From JBBSDP01 sp963754335 (GTDB lineage: Bacteria; Planctomycetota; Phycisphaerae; Tepidisphaerales; Tepidisphaeraceae), in NCBI GenBank assembly GCA_963754335.1, contig CAVWFQ010000005.1, forward strand, positions 682,001 through 746,000: a DNA stretch of 64,000 nt, written 5' to 3'. The translations under genes were made by a program, and so were the position numbers. The notes below the pieces were generated by a model, which saw nothing but the letters and a program-made list of their open reading frames with translations, did not search any database and was not told the DNA's origin. Below, in pieces: positions 10,895 through 20,855 of the stretch. Numbering within the stretch: the first letter of the stretch is position 1; every line of letters starts with the position of its first letter.

Positions 10895-11593
10895 GTCGCC
10901 GACGCGCGGAATTCCTTTGGTGTCTGACCAGTATGCCGGCGGAAAACGGTCGCAAAATACTGGCTGGACCCGAAGCCGCAACTGAAGGCAATGTCGGTGA
11001 TGGACGGCGCCTCCGGCGATCGGAGCAGGCGTTCGGCGGCTTCGACACGGCAGGCGGTGAGATATTCGGCCGGCGTCGTGTTGGTGATCTGCTTGCAGTA
11101 GTGGGCGAAGCGCGTGCGATTCAAGCCGCACTCTTTGGCCATCAACTGCATCGTCCACTTTTCGCCGGTGCCGGCGAAGGTCCTGGAGAAATATTTCCAC
11201 GGTGTGCGCCGAGCTGCTCAACTCCGGATCGAGCGCGGCATTGCGGCTGAGCATCAGCTCGCCGACGGCGACAATGATCTGGTTGATCAGGAGTTTGAGC
11301 CAGACATCATGTGCGTCGCGACGCCGATGGGCCAGATGCTCCGAGAGGCTTTGAAAAGCCTGTCGCACATCGCTGTTGGTCCGCCAGACGGGTTCATGGT
11401 TCTGACGGAGGAGCGTTTCCAGGCGATCGCGTTCGGGTGATCCATAGAGGAGCCACGCCGGCCAGTTCCATTGCTGGTTGGGATGCCGAACACCCACGTC
11501 GAGAATGAGCCAGTGGAGGCGTGACGCGGTCACGTTCGGACTGCCGACCCGATGAAGCTGCCAGGGGCGGGTGATGGTGAGATCTGAGGGCAT
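10891..11593 (-). CDS. AraC-family regulator, N-truncated and frameshifted
   Basis: The C-terminal part is a double helix-turn-helix AraC domain: LMAKECGLNRTRFAHYCKQI, TPAEYLTACRVEAAERLL, ITDIAFSCGFGSSQYFATVF, HTGQTPKEFR. The preceding part (LHWLILDVGVRHPNQQWNWP) is the second half of a cupin-like sensor typical of planctomycete AraC proteins. The frame changes near 11165 by one base. Upstream of about 11590 the sensor sequence stops abruptly and plus-strand ThuA coding begins, so roughly the first 60 residues are missing. It may once have controlled the neighbouring carbohydrate genes; with this structure it is probably inactive unless the assembly is wrong. Confidence 0.75.
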
Positions 11594-14330
11594 GGGACTA
11601 TTTCCATCTCGATTTCTCGGGATGCGAACTCGTGCTCCTCAACTATTACGGCGAAAACTGGCCGCCGGGGTTCTAGAGAGGCTTGAATCATTCGTCAAAG
11701 GCGGAGGTGGCCTTGTCGCGTTTCACGCTGGCGGATCCTCCTTCGCTGATGACGCGGAATACAACGCATGATCGGCCTGGCATGGAGAAAAGCCTCGGCG
11801 GGAGAGTCGATCGCATTTGATGATAAGGGGCTGTGTGTTTAGCGCGGGTGCATGGCCGGACTCCGGCCATGGAGTCTTGGCGCCATTTGAAGTGTCGCTT
11901 TGCGCCCCCTCGCACCCGATCATGGAGGGAATGCCGTCGCGAGGATGCACGCCGACGACGAACTCTATTACGGGCTACGCGGGCCGGCGGAGAACATTGA
12001 GGTGCTCGCCACGCGATTTCGCCGGTGACCATTTGAATGAGCCGATGGCCGGACGCCGATTAGGCCGGCTGATGTTTTGCCACCGCTCTGGGGCACGATG
12101 TGAATTTGATGCGCGCATCGGCTTTCAGACGCTGATCGCCCGCGGTTGCGAGTGGGCTGGCGTGGAACTGTGTCACAGCACCTGCCGGGAAGTTTCCGCG
12201 AGAAGCGATCAGTGCCGCCGAGCCGGGAACCGCGTCGATGGCTCTGGCGGGGAAACAACCGAGCCGGGAACGATTCGCTCGCAGATCGATCGGAAAGTGC
12301 GCGTGGCCGGCCCCTATGCCGCGGTCAGGCTTCCAATTGCCAAAGGCATTTCCCTGCACGAACGACCGAGCTGGCCGTTGGTCCCGACGGCCATATGTAT
12401 GTCGCTAATTATACCGGCCAGATCATGCGGCTCGATGACGCCGACGGCGATGGTCTGGAAGACACCGCCACACTGGGCGGATGTTACGAAAGATGGCGAG
12501 CATACAGGATGAGTGACCCGTCGCTCTATCCCGGCCTAACGCAAAAATCGGGGCTGAGATATCCGACTGCAATGGTCTGGAACGGCCATGACCTCTACGT
12601 TGCGACTACGCAGGAAATTCGGATCTATACCGACAGCCACGCAATCGGCCATGCCGACACGAGTCGGACCTTTGCCAGGGGCTGGCCGTGGACCTGGCAC
12701 ACGCTTGACTGGACGTTTGGACTGCGATTCGGCCCCGACGGCTATCCTGTACACGATTCTCAGCAGCGACTATCTCAACCGATCACCCGCCGCCGGATCC
12801 CCGGGGGTCTGCGCGGCGCTCTGCTGCGGATCAGCCCGGACGGCAAGTCAATCGAACGATACGCCTACGGACTCCGCTTTGCCTACGGCCTGGCCTTCAA
12901 CGCGGCCGGTGATTTGTTTTCTCCGATAACGAAGGGGGCGGGAACCACACGAAGAAATCAACTTTGCGGTGCGTGGAGGAAATTACGGGCACGCCCAAAG
13001 CTCGCCGATGCGCCGGCGATCGGGCCGCTGCTGGCGATCGAGCCGCACTTGAGCACCAACGGAATCGATTTCAACTCCCCCGCCAACGACTTCGGCGGCG
13101 CGCCGGCGATCTGTTCATCGCTTCGTGGAGACAAGACGGCCAGTGGGACACGCGGCGTCTGCGCGGGCGGCTCAAGAAGCAACCGATGGATATTACGCGG
13201 GAACCTGGTGGTGCTTTGCCGACGGACCGCCCAAGTCGATCGATGTGCGATTCGGCCCGAACGGCGATCTATATCTCGCGCGATTCGGGATCGAAGGCCC
13301 AGGCCACACGCCCAACCCCGATCGCGCACCGCAAGGGGATATTTACCGGTTCGTCTATGCCCCGTGGCTTTCCCCCGAGCAATACTCCCACTATGACGCG
13401 CTGCCGGGAAGCATCGTCAACCCTTTACTTCACCGCCGGCTCATGGGCGATGCGACGAAGGGCAAACTGATCGCGACGAACCGGCGTTGCCTGCTCTGTC
13501 ATTCGGTCAACGGCGGCGGCGAAGAATTGCTCGGGCCTGACCTGAGTCACACCTGGGATGCGTTGGGCCGCGACGGCGTCATCGAGTCGATCCGTGAGCC
13601 GAGCAAAGTGATCGCCACCGGATACGAGGGATACGAAATTGTCACGGCTGACGGGCAATCGAACTTTGGGCGACTTCTTGGACATGATGAGCACGATCTG
13701 AATTTCCGCACGGTCGAACGTGTCATGAAAATTCCCAACGCGGCGATTCGAAAGATCACCCCTCAGAAGATTTCGCTGATGCCCGCGGGTTTGCTGGAAG
13801 GGCTTTCAGATACCGAGCAAAACGATTTGCTCGCTTATCTTCAATCACTTTCTCAACCCGACCCGGTCGTCCGTGTACAAGTGGGCGGCGAAGGAGGAAC
13901 GTTCGACAGAGCGCATTGGGAAATCGACCGGGAATACTCACCCGGCGGATACGGAGCGATCGGGGGCAAGCCATACGAAAACAACGCGGTTCTGAACAAG
14001 ATCGTTTCCAGTTGCCGCTCCGCCAGGCAATTCAGTTATCGAATTGATCTTGATGACGGTGACTATGAAATCACCCTGGAACTTGGAGAACCCTACTTTC
14101 ACGAAGCCGGTAAGCGGGTCTTCTCCGTGAAATTGCAAAATGAATTGGTCATTAAGGAGATCGACCTGATTCGTGACGCGGGTTTCGGTATTCCCGTGCA
14201 GAAGGCGTTCCGGGTGAAGGTGACCAACGGCCGTATTGATCTGGATTTTATCGGTACGGTCGATGAAGCGCTGCTGAACGCTATCGAAGTGCGGCTGATG
14301 GATCCTTCGAACACGGCGCCAGCGCATTGA
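11594..14330 (+). pseudogene. ThuA / sorbosone-dehydrogenase / cytochrome c / malectin protein, decayed
   Basis: Remnant of a large multidomain protein. 11594-12160 encodes a ThuA fold in pieces over three frames (LLNYYGENWPPGVLERLESF, VKGGGGLVAFHAGGSSF, MIGLAWRKASAGESI, HPIMEGMPS, DELYYGLRGPAENIEVLA, RGCEWA). 12300-13120 is a six-bladed-propeller dehydrogenase-like region (LAVGPDGHMYVANYTGQIMR, LRFGPDGYPVHDS). 13125-14330 is an open frame holding a haem site CLLCH (HSVNGGGEELLGPDLS follows) and a malectin-like end (FDRAHWEIDREYSPGGYGA). Such arrays occur in planctomycetes and are thought to act in extracytoplasmic sugar oxidation. The N-terminus is missing at about 11590 and there are at least five frame breaks, more than in any other gene here. 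Confidence 0.75.
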
Positions 14331-14389
14331 CTTCATGAGCCACGGACGATCGTCCCGCTCGAAGTTCAACTTTTTCAGGAATACTGAGC

Positions 14390-15898
14390 ATGAAGCATCA
14401 TTTTCGAAAACTGATTTCAATTCTTGCGGTTCCTGCCGCGTTCATTTCATGCGATGGCTCCGCGGCGCGAGGGGAGCCGGCGGCGGTTCAGCCGGAATAC
14501 CCACTTGGGATGTGTTCCAACGGATCAATCTGGACCAACAAGGATTATCCGACCTCGCTGTTTTCGGCGGGGCGCACATGGCGCGGGTCGATATGACGTT
14601 CATCGGAGCGCGAAACAAGCCGGAAGAGGATGCGGACAAATGGGATTGGCATGAGTTTGAGGCGATGCGCCGACTTACAACCGAGAATCCGAAGCTGACC
14701 TTCCTCCCGATCCTCGGCTATTGCGCCGCGTGGGCCGCCGAAACACCGCCCGCCGACCCGCATTCCATTACCGGCCGTCCGCGCGGGGTCGATGTCATGC
14801 CCCCGACGGATGCAAAGAATTTGTACGGTCGTTTCGTCTACGAAGCGGTGAAGCGCTATAAAGACGTCTGCCACGACTGGGAAAGCTGGAACGAGCCGGA
14901 TCTGCCCGGACACGCCTTTTTCGCTGGCGGCGGGGCCGAATTTTTCAGCGTTCAGAAATCCTGTTACCTCGCCGCCAAGGCCGCCGATCCGAATTGCCGG
15001 GTGGTCTTCGCCGGACAGTGTTATGGAACGGTCGAAGGGTATCTGAACGTTCATCATCTGAGCCCTCCCTCGCCGGCGCCGCCGAAGGAGTGTTTCTTTG
15101 AGGATTATCTGAAAGCGTGCGTGAAAGATCCTGACGCCAAAGCCAATCACTATTACTTTGATGTGATGAATCAGCATTCCTACAGCCGCGCCAGCGATCT
15201 GTACGATTATGCGGCGGTCGATCGCAAGCTGATGGTCGATTACCTCGGCGACGAGGGAATACAAAAACCGATCTGGATCACCGAGATGGGTTTTCCCGAT
15301 CAAGGCGGGTTGTTCGGGGGGACCGAGGAGGAATACGCCGACTATCTTCTGCAATCTTTCGCCTGGGGCGAGCTGGCCGGCGTGCAGCGATTCTTTCATT
15401 TTCAGCTCGATAATTCCAATACGCTGGGGCTGTACTACGAAGTTCCGGCCAAGCCCAAACCCGTCCTGGTCGCCTACCGCGACGTGCTTGCGAAAGAACT
15501 TGCCGACATCACGAGCATCAGACAGCTTCATGGCCATGCCGGCGTCGGTCTGGTTGACGGCAATTCCCCCTACAAGCCGACGTGGCAGACCGGCTACGAC
15601 GCCTTCGAAATGGTCGCCGACGGCGGACATCGCCGCGCTGTTGGCGTTCGCCGATACGGACAAGGCCATCGCCGTCCAACTGCCCGCCAAAGCCGCGCAT
15701 GCGACGCTGATCGACCGGGATAACCACCGGTCGGCCATCGATGCGAAGAACGGCGTTTATGAAATCAAGCTCGAAGGAGCCACCAACGTCGCCGGCTGGC
15801 CGAGCATCAACGATCCCAAGCTGAAAGCGATGGGCCAGCCGGAACATCTGGTGGGCGGCGCTACGATTGTCATTGTCGAGACGCCGGACAAGCGGTGA
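14390..15898 (+). CDS. clan GH-A glycoside hydrolase (frameshifted)
   Basis: Exported glycosidase of about 500 residues with a signal peptide (LISILAVPAAFISCDGSAA). It has the acid/base glutamate in WESWNEPDLPGHAF and a probable nucleophile glutamate in PIWITEMGFPDQGG, spaced as in (beta/alpha)8 GH-A enzymes such as GH39 or GH5-like families; the exact family cannot be fixed by eye. The frame breaks near 14572 (one G missing from GGGG) and near 15615 (one base gained). The C-terminal part (IAVQLPAKAAHATLIDRDNH) is a beta domain. AGGA lies nine bases before the ATG. It begins 59 bases after the haem/malectin gene and probably shared its transcription. Confidence 0.8.
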
Positions 15899-15915
15899 AT
15901 ACTGGCCGTTCTTCG

Positions 15916-16082
15916 GGGGGTCAGACATTCCTGTCTGATACGCGGCTACGAGTGCGGGCATTCCTGCCCGCCGAATGGACGCGACATTCCGCGGAGTTTG
16001 CAAAAAGAGCGGACCGGCTCGGGAGGCGGAGTACCGCCTCCGCTCCCCGGCCCGCAACAGACAGGAATGTCTGTCCCACCGG
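15916..16082. repeat. inverted repeat cluster
   Basis: CAGACATTCCTGTCTG near 15920 and its exact reverse complement CAGACAGGAATGTCTG near 16062 flank two further small hairpins, around GTGCGGGCATTCCTGCCCGC and GGAGGCGGAGTACCGCCTCC. The stretch 15899-16170 has no supported gene. Confidence 0.7.
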
Positions 16083-16170
16083 GGGGAGGGTCGCGTCTCC
16101 CGAAACATTGCGAGTATCCCCCGCCCGGCACGATCATTGACTCCTGTTGTTATGGGCCGACAATTTCTGC

Positions 16171-16680
16171 ATGCGTCGCGCCGTCTACGCCGGCAGCTTC
16201 GATCCCATCACCTTCGGCCATCTCTGGATGATCGAACAGGGGTGTCGGCTCTTTGATGAGTTGATCGTCGCTATCGGCGTCAATCCCGAAAAGCGATATC
16301 TCTTTGCCCTCGATGAGCGGCTGGCGATGCTGCGCGAGGTGACGGCACATTGCCGCAATATCGTGGTCGCCGATTTCTCGAATCTGTTCCTGGTTCATTA
16401 CGCGCAGCAGGTTGGAGCCGACTTCATTCTCCGCGGCATCCGAAACGAACAGGATTATCAGTTCGAGCGAGGAATGCGGTACGTCAACGCCGAGATGGGC
16501 GACGGGATCAAAACAATCTTTCTCATTCCGCCTCGCGAATTGGTGGAAGTCAGTTCGAGCTTTGTGAAGGGATTGGTCGGGCCGAAAAACTGGGAGAACA
16601 TCGTTCAGAAATATGTCCCCGAGCCGGTCTACCGCGCGTTCCTGCGTAAATTCGCCGCCGGTGCGGAGCGAACGCCATGA
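16171..16680 (+). CDS. coaD: phosphopantetheine adenylyltransferase
   Basis: Penultimate step of coenzyme A synthesis: 4'-phosphopantetheine plus ATP gives dephospho-CoA. 169 residues from ATG 16171 (MRRAVYAGSFDPITFGHL), close to the usual 160. The nucleotidyltransferase signature GSFDP..FGH is at residues 8-19, RGIRNEQDYQFE in the middle, and the family end VSSSFVKGLV is present. The TTG at 16147 is also in frame but gives residues unlike the family. Its stop overlaps the start of the HD hydrolase (ATGA, 16677-16680), so the two are translationally coupled. Confidence 0.96.
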   Translation: MRRAVYAGSFDPITFGHLWMIEQGCRLFDELIVAIGVNPEKRYLFALDERLAMLREVTAHCRNIVVADFSNLFLVHYAQQVGADFILRGIRNEQDYQFERGMRYVNAEMGDGIKTIFLIPPRELVEVSSSFVKGLVGPKNWENIVQKYVPEPVYRAFLRKFAAGAERTP

Positions 16681-17330
16681 CGAGCGTGAACGTCCCGGCA
16701 ATTCGCGAACGATGGAACGCGCTGTGGCTCCGCCTTGGCGTCGCGCGGCATTCCATTCCGGCGATCGATCCGTTGCTCCAAGTTTACACATCACCGGCCC
16801 GGCATTATCACAACCTCGGGCATATCGAACATTGCCTGCGGGAATTGGATGACCTGCGGCAGCAATGTGAGGACGCGAATGCCGTCGAGCTGGCCATCTG
16901 GTTTCACGACATCGTTTACGACCCGAAGCGTCACGATAACGAGGAGCGCTCCCTGGACGAGGCCGTCCGCACGATGCGCGACGCCGGGGTGAGTCAGTCG
17001 CTGATCAATGCCGTTTCCGGTTTGATCCTCGCGACGAAGCACACCGGCGAACCAGAAGGACACGACGCGAGGATTCTCACCGACATCGACCTTTCGATCC
17101 TTGGCCAGCCGGAGCCGGTCTTCGATGAATACGACCGGGCGATCCGCCGCGAGTACGGTCACATAAGCGAGAAGGATTTTGTGGAAGGCCGGGCACGAAT
17201 TCTTCGTCAGTTTCTGGAACGTCCGTCTATCTATTCGACGCCGGAGATGAAAGAGCGTTATGAGGTAAACGCGCGAAAGAATCTGGCGGCGGATCTGAAA
17301 ACGCTGAGTGGCATTGGGAGCAATCATTGA
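16677..17330 (+). CDS. predicted metal-dependent HD-superfamily phosphohydrolase
   Basis: 217 residues resembling the COG4339 type. Metal-ligand motifs visible: YHNLGHIEHCL (about residue 41), the HD pair in IWFHDIVYDP (about 76), TKHT near residue 120 and DIDLSILG (about 137). Members are predicted phosphohydrolases of unknown substrate, often placed beside nucleotide or tRNA genes. The four-base overlap with coaD suggests co-translation and perhaps a nucleotide or CoA-related substrate; that last point is inference. Confidence 0.88.
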   Translation: MTSVNVPAIRERWNALWLRLGVARHSIPAIDPLLQVYTSPARHYHNLGHIEHCLRELDDLRQQCEDANAVELAIWFHDIVYDPKRHDNEERSLDEAVRTMRDAGVSQSLINAVSGLILATKHTGEPEGHDARILTDIDLSILGQPEPVFDEYDRAIRREYGHISEKDFVEGRARILRQFLERPSIYSTPEMKERYEVNARKNLAADLKTLSGIGSNH

Positions 17331-17363
17331 TTACAATGATGGCATTGATAGCAAGGAGAACCT

Positions 17364-17608
17364 TTGCCAAGTATAACAATTCGCAATCTTGATGAGCGGC
17401 TCAAGGCACGACTCCGAGTACAGGCCGCACAAAACGGAAGATCGATGGAAGATGAAGCCCGCGATATTCTTCGCACCGCCCTCAACCGGCAACGTGTTCG
17501 AAGTTCAAATCTGGCTGCGGCGATTCGCGCCGATTCGCTCCGCTCGGCGGGGTCGAACTGCCATCCATGCCCCGTGAGGCAATCCGACCACCAGTCGATT
17601 TCAAATAA
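17364..17608 (+). CDS. fitA: FitA-type ribbon-helix-helix antitoxin (frameshifted)
   Basis: Small DNA-binding antitoxin. The N-terminal half, MPSITIRNLDERLKARLRVQ followed by GRSMEDEARDILRTAL, is the typical FitA/StbC ribbon-helix-helix. The C-terminal toxin-binding tail continues one frame away as RFAPLGGVELPSMPREAIR and ends in DFK at TAA 17606-17608. Restoring one C in GCGCC-GATTC joins them into an 82-residue protein. The TTG start has an excellent AAGGAGA site. Its stop overlaps the toxin start (TAATG), the usual arrangement for these operons, which are self-repressed in known cases. Confidence 0.85.
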
Positions 17609-18027
17609 TGATTCTGCTCGATACCAATGTCATCTCGGAAATAATGAGGCCCGCCCCGAGCCCGGCCGTTCAGGCATGGCTCGCCGGACAACCACCCGCC
17701 GGAATTTTCATCACGTCACTCACGGAGGCCGAGTTGCGCTACGGAGCCGCGCTCCTGCCGCGAGGGCAACGTCGAGAAAAACTCGTCGATGCGATCGAGG
17801 CGATGCTTGCCCAGGAGTTTGTGGAGCGTGTTTTGCCTTTCGACAGTGCGGCGGCCGTGGCCTACGCGCAAATTGCCGCGGGACGACGTCAGATCGGACG
17901 CCCCATCTCGCAGTTTGATGCGCAAATCGCCGCCATCGTCAGATCGAGAGGAGCCGCGCTTGCGACGCGAAATGTGGCGGACTTTGACGAATGTGGGATC
18001 CAAGTGATCGATCCCTGGAACGCATAG
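17608..18027 (+). CDS. fitB: FitB/VapC-type PIN-domain toxin
   Basis: 139-residue PIN-domain endoribonuclease. It opens with MILLDTNVISEIMRP (catalytic Asp 5), has the conserved Glu in SLTEAELRYGAALLP (about residue 41) and the C-terminal acidic cluster FDAQIAAIVRSRGAALATRN followed by VADF. The length is normal and no key residue is missing, so the toxin looks active while its antitoxin frame is broken in this sequence; a free active toxin would be harmful, which argues that the antitoxin break is a sequencing error. Confidence 0.9.
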   Translation: MILLDTNVISEIMRPAPSPAVQAWLAGQPPAGIFITSLTEAELRYGAALLPRGQRREKLVDAIEAMLAQEFVERVLPFDSAAAVAYAQIAAGRRQIGRPISQFDAQIAAIVRSRGAALATRNVADFDECGIQVIDPWNA

Positions 18028-18136
18028 CAGATTCCACCATGCATCACCCCCACCTTCCAATCCTTCGTGAGTGGCATGCGTCGCGCGTTGGAGACGCCTA
18101 TCAACAGTGAACCATAGACGGCAGCAGACCATCTCC

Positions 18137-19510
18137 ATGCAAAAAACAGTCGTCGTCAACGCCGTCGGCCTCACGCCAAGCCTGATCGGCGAACACACCC
18201 CGCGTCTGGCGGCGTTTGCACGCGCCGGGAAAATCTCCTCAATTGGCTCGGTTCTGCCCGCCGTCACGACCTCCGTTCAGACGACTTATCTGACGGGCGC
18301 CTGGCCCGAGGAACATGGGATCGTCGGAAACGGGTGGTATTTCCGCGATGAATGCGAGATCAAGTTCTGGCGGCAATCCGACGGGCTGGTGGGCAAACCC
18401 CGAATCTGGGAGGCGGCTCGCGCGAAGAATCCCAACTTCACCTGCGCCAACCTCTTCTGGTGGTACAACATGTACTCGTCGACGGATTACGCGGTCACGC
18501 CGCGGCCGATGTATCCCGCCGACGGACGCAAGATCCCCGACCTCTGGACGAATCCGCCGGACTTGCGGAAATCGCTCCAGGACGAGCTGGGGGCGTTTCC
18601 GCTTTTCAAATTCTGGGGACCGGCGACGTCGATCGAATCGACGGATTGGATCGCCCGCTGCGCCGTCCGAGTTGATGAGCAATTCAACCCGACACTCTCG
18701 CTGGTCTATTTGCCGCATCTCGACTACTGCCTCCAGAAATTCGGGCCCGACGTCAACGCATGCGCCGCCGACCTGCGCGAACTCGACGCGGCGTGCGGCG
18801 TTTTGCTCGACCACTTCCAATCGCGGGGAGCCGGCGTGATCGTGCTGTCGGAGTACGGCATCACCCGCGTGTCGCGGCCGGTCCATTTGAACCGCGTGCT
18901 TCGCGAGCACGGGCTGCTGACGATTCGCGAAGAGCTCGGCCACGAGCTGCTCGACGCCGGCGCAAGCGCCGCATTTGCGGTGGCGGATCATCAGATTGCT
19001 CACATTTACGTCAACGATCCCTCACGGATAAACGAAGTAAGGCGGATCGTCGAAAAAGTGCCCGGCGTTGAACGAGTCCTCGACGACTCTGGCAAACGAG
19101 CCGAACACTTGAATCATTCCCGTGCCGGGGAGCTCGTGGCGATCGCGGAGCCGGACGCGTGGTTCACCTATTACTATTGGCTGGATGATCGCCGTGCCCC
19201 CGACTTCGCCAGGACGGTCGATATTCACCGCAAGCCCGGCTATGACCCGGTCGAACTCTTTATCGATCCGAGGTTATCCATGGTGAAGGCACGGATCGGC
19301 TGGACGCTTGCGAAGCGGAAAGCTGGCTTTCGATCGCTGCTTCAGTTGATCCCGACGGATGCGACGCTCGTGCGTGGATCGCACGGTCGAGCGGCGGCGA
19401 GCCCCGCCGAAGGACCGCTATTCATAACAAACCAGTCGGACTTTCAGGTTTCGGGCGTAATCCAGCCAACGGAGGTCTTCGCCTGTATCCTTCAGCACTT
19501 GCGACTCTGA
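18137..19510 (+). CDS. alkaline-phosphatase-superfamily phosphodiesterase/pyrophosphatase-like protein
   Basis: 457 residues from ATG 18137 (MQKTVVVNAVGLTPSLIGE). The N-terminus holds the metal/nucleophile region of nucleotide pyrophosphatase-like enzymes: VLPAVTTSVQTTYLTG (Thr nucleophile candidate) and PEEHGIVGNGWYF. Later VYLPHLDYCLQKFGPD and VIVLSEYGITRVSRPVHLN fit the second and third metal-binding blocks, with DHQIAHIYVN further on. No signal peptide is seen, so it is probably cytoplasmic. Substrate unknown. Confidence 0.85.
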   Translation: MQKTVVVNAVGLTPSLIGEHTPRLAAFARAGKISSIGSVLPAVTTSVQTTYLTGAWPEEHGIVGNGWYFRDECEIKFWRQSDGLVGKPRIWEAARAKNPNFTCANLFWWYNMYSSTDYAVTPRPMYPADGRKIPDLWTNPPDLRKSLQDELGAFPLFKFWGPATSIESTDWIARCAVRVDEQFNPTLSLVYLPHLDYCLQKFGPDVNACAADLRELDAACGVLLDHFQSRGAGVIVLSEYGITRVSRPVHLNRVLREHGLLTIREELGHELLDAGASAAFAVADHQIAHIYVNDPSRINEVRRIVEKVPGVERVLDDSGKRAEHLNHSRAGELVAIAEPDAWFTYYYWLDDRRAPDFARTVDIHRKPGYDPVELFIDPRLSMVKARIGWTLAKRKAGFRSLLQLIPTDATLVRGSHGRAAASPAEGPLFITNQSDFQVSGVIQPTEVFACILQHLRL

Positions 19511-19775
19511 CTATTCCGATCCGCCGCGCACGTCAAGTTGCGGAACTCTTAAGGCTTATCCGGCATCGACTTGCGGCCGATGGCCGGATATCCGGCACGC
19601 TCGGTCTCCTTCCGGGCGAGATTCTGATTCGCAAAATATTTTTGTACCGGGTTACGGTTCAGTTCAGTATGATGTGTTTTCGCGGAATCGCCGGTTTTTG
19701 CCGTCTTAAGTGCTCGCCCGGCGGTCCGCGAAATGGGTGTCCGGGGACGATTGCGGGCGCTTCGGAGGTTCATCG

Positions 19776-20781
19776 ATGTGTCGTGTTGTTCGCAAGGCGC
19801 GGTTTGCGGCTTCGATCGTGCTGGGATTGCTGATGGGCGCGGCGGCCCCCGCCGCTGATACCCGTCCCGATGACCGCGGCGACTGGTTCCGCGATCCTGA
19901 AACCCGCAACAGTGCAGATCACGATGGTCGCGACCTGGATCTTGGTAACGGCGATCACGCAGCACGCGATCAGGGCGCAACCGATCGCGATTCGCGGACC
20001 CGCGACAATGACGCCGACGGGCGGCGCAATGCGCCGGCGCGCCCTCCCTATTCCGGCGGATATGCCCCGTATGCAAACCAGAATTACGGGCAATCCAACG
20101 ACTATCCCTCCTACGGTGTAGACGACTGGGTCCATGCGACCGTTCGCGCGGCCACCGCACGCGCAGTTGTTCCGCCGAGCCCAGAGTGAGCTGGATGCCG
20201 CCGTTCGGCGGGCCCAGCATGACTTCGAGAAATCGCGGGCTTACAAGCAGGCCGTTGCCGCCGAGCACGACGCTTACGACGCCTATCTGGCCTCCCGAAG
20301 CCACGCGCTTCGCGACCTGGCGGATGACTCGCGCTATCAATCCCTCATCCGTTTGCGCAATGAGCTCGGGGATAAAATCGCCCGCCGCCGCGCCGCCCAC
20401 GACATCAGCAAGGAAGAATTGATCGCGATGGCGACACTGAAAATGGAGTACGCCTCCCGCGCCCGTGCGATGGAAATGTCGGCGCTGAATTCAGACGCGG
20501 CGATGAAGGATGCCCGCGACAAGATGGTGGTCGCGAGCAAACGCGTCAGCGCGATGGAGGAAGATTTCGACGACTCGCTTCGCGACAACCCGGACCTGTT
20601 GCTCGCGCGGCGGAATCTCGAAGACGCGCGCATTTCCGTGATCGCGACTTCCACCTACGCCAGCAGCGCGCAGATCGCCGGAGAATCGGCGGTCAATTAT
20701 TCCTATTACCTTCACCGCAATGACATTCAGCGCTGGGACACCGGCGGCGGCTACAGCTCGCCGTACTGGACCCGGTATTGA
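19776..20781 (+). CDS. hypothetical secreted coiled-coil protein (frameshifted)
   Basis: Not recognised. A signal peptide (FAASIVLGLLMGAAAPAA) leads into an Asp/Arg-rich low-complexity segment (DRGDWFRDPETRNSADHDGR) and a Tyr/Gly/Pro patch (PYSGGYAPYANQNYGQ). The frame then changes at about 20140-20180, after which about 200 residues are strongly helical with heptad character (SELDAAVRRAQHDFEKSRAY, ARDKMVVASKRVSAMEEDF). The ATG at 19776 has GGAGG at 19764-19768. The second part has no ribosome site of its own, so I treat both as one gene. The Asp/Arg segment is nearly repetitive and may be disordered. Confidence 0.65.
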
Positions 20782-20855
20782 TTCGCTCGCATTTCTGACT
20801 CCGTTGCGTGCCGGACCGCTCAACTCCTATCATGGGCGGTCAACGGAGATCGGCC

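Noticed and set aside
14545..15738. 397-codon minus-strand frame over the GH-A hydrolase
   Set aside because: The plus strand has both catalytic glutamate motifs; the minus reading is a GC-rich shadow.
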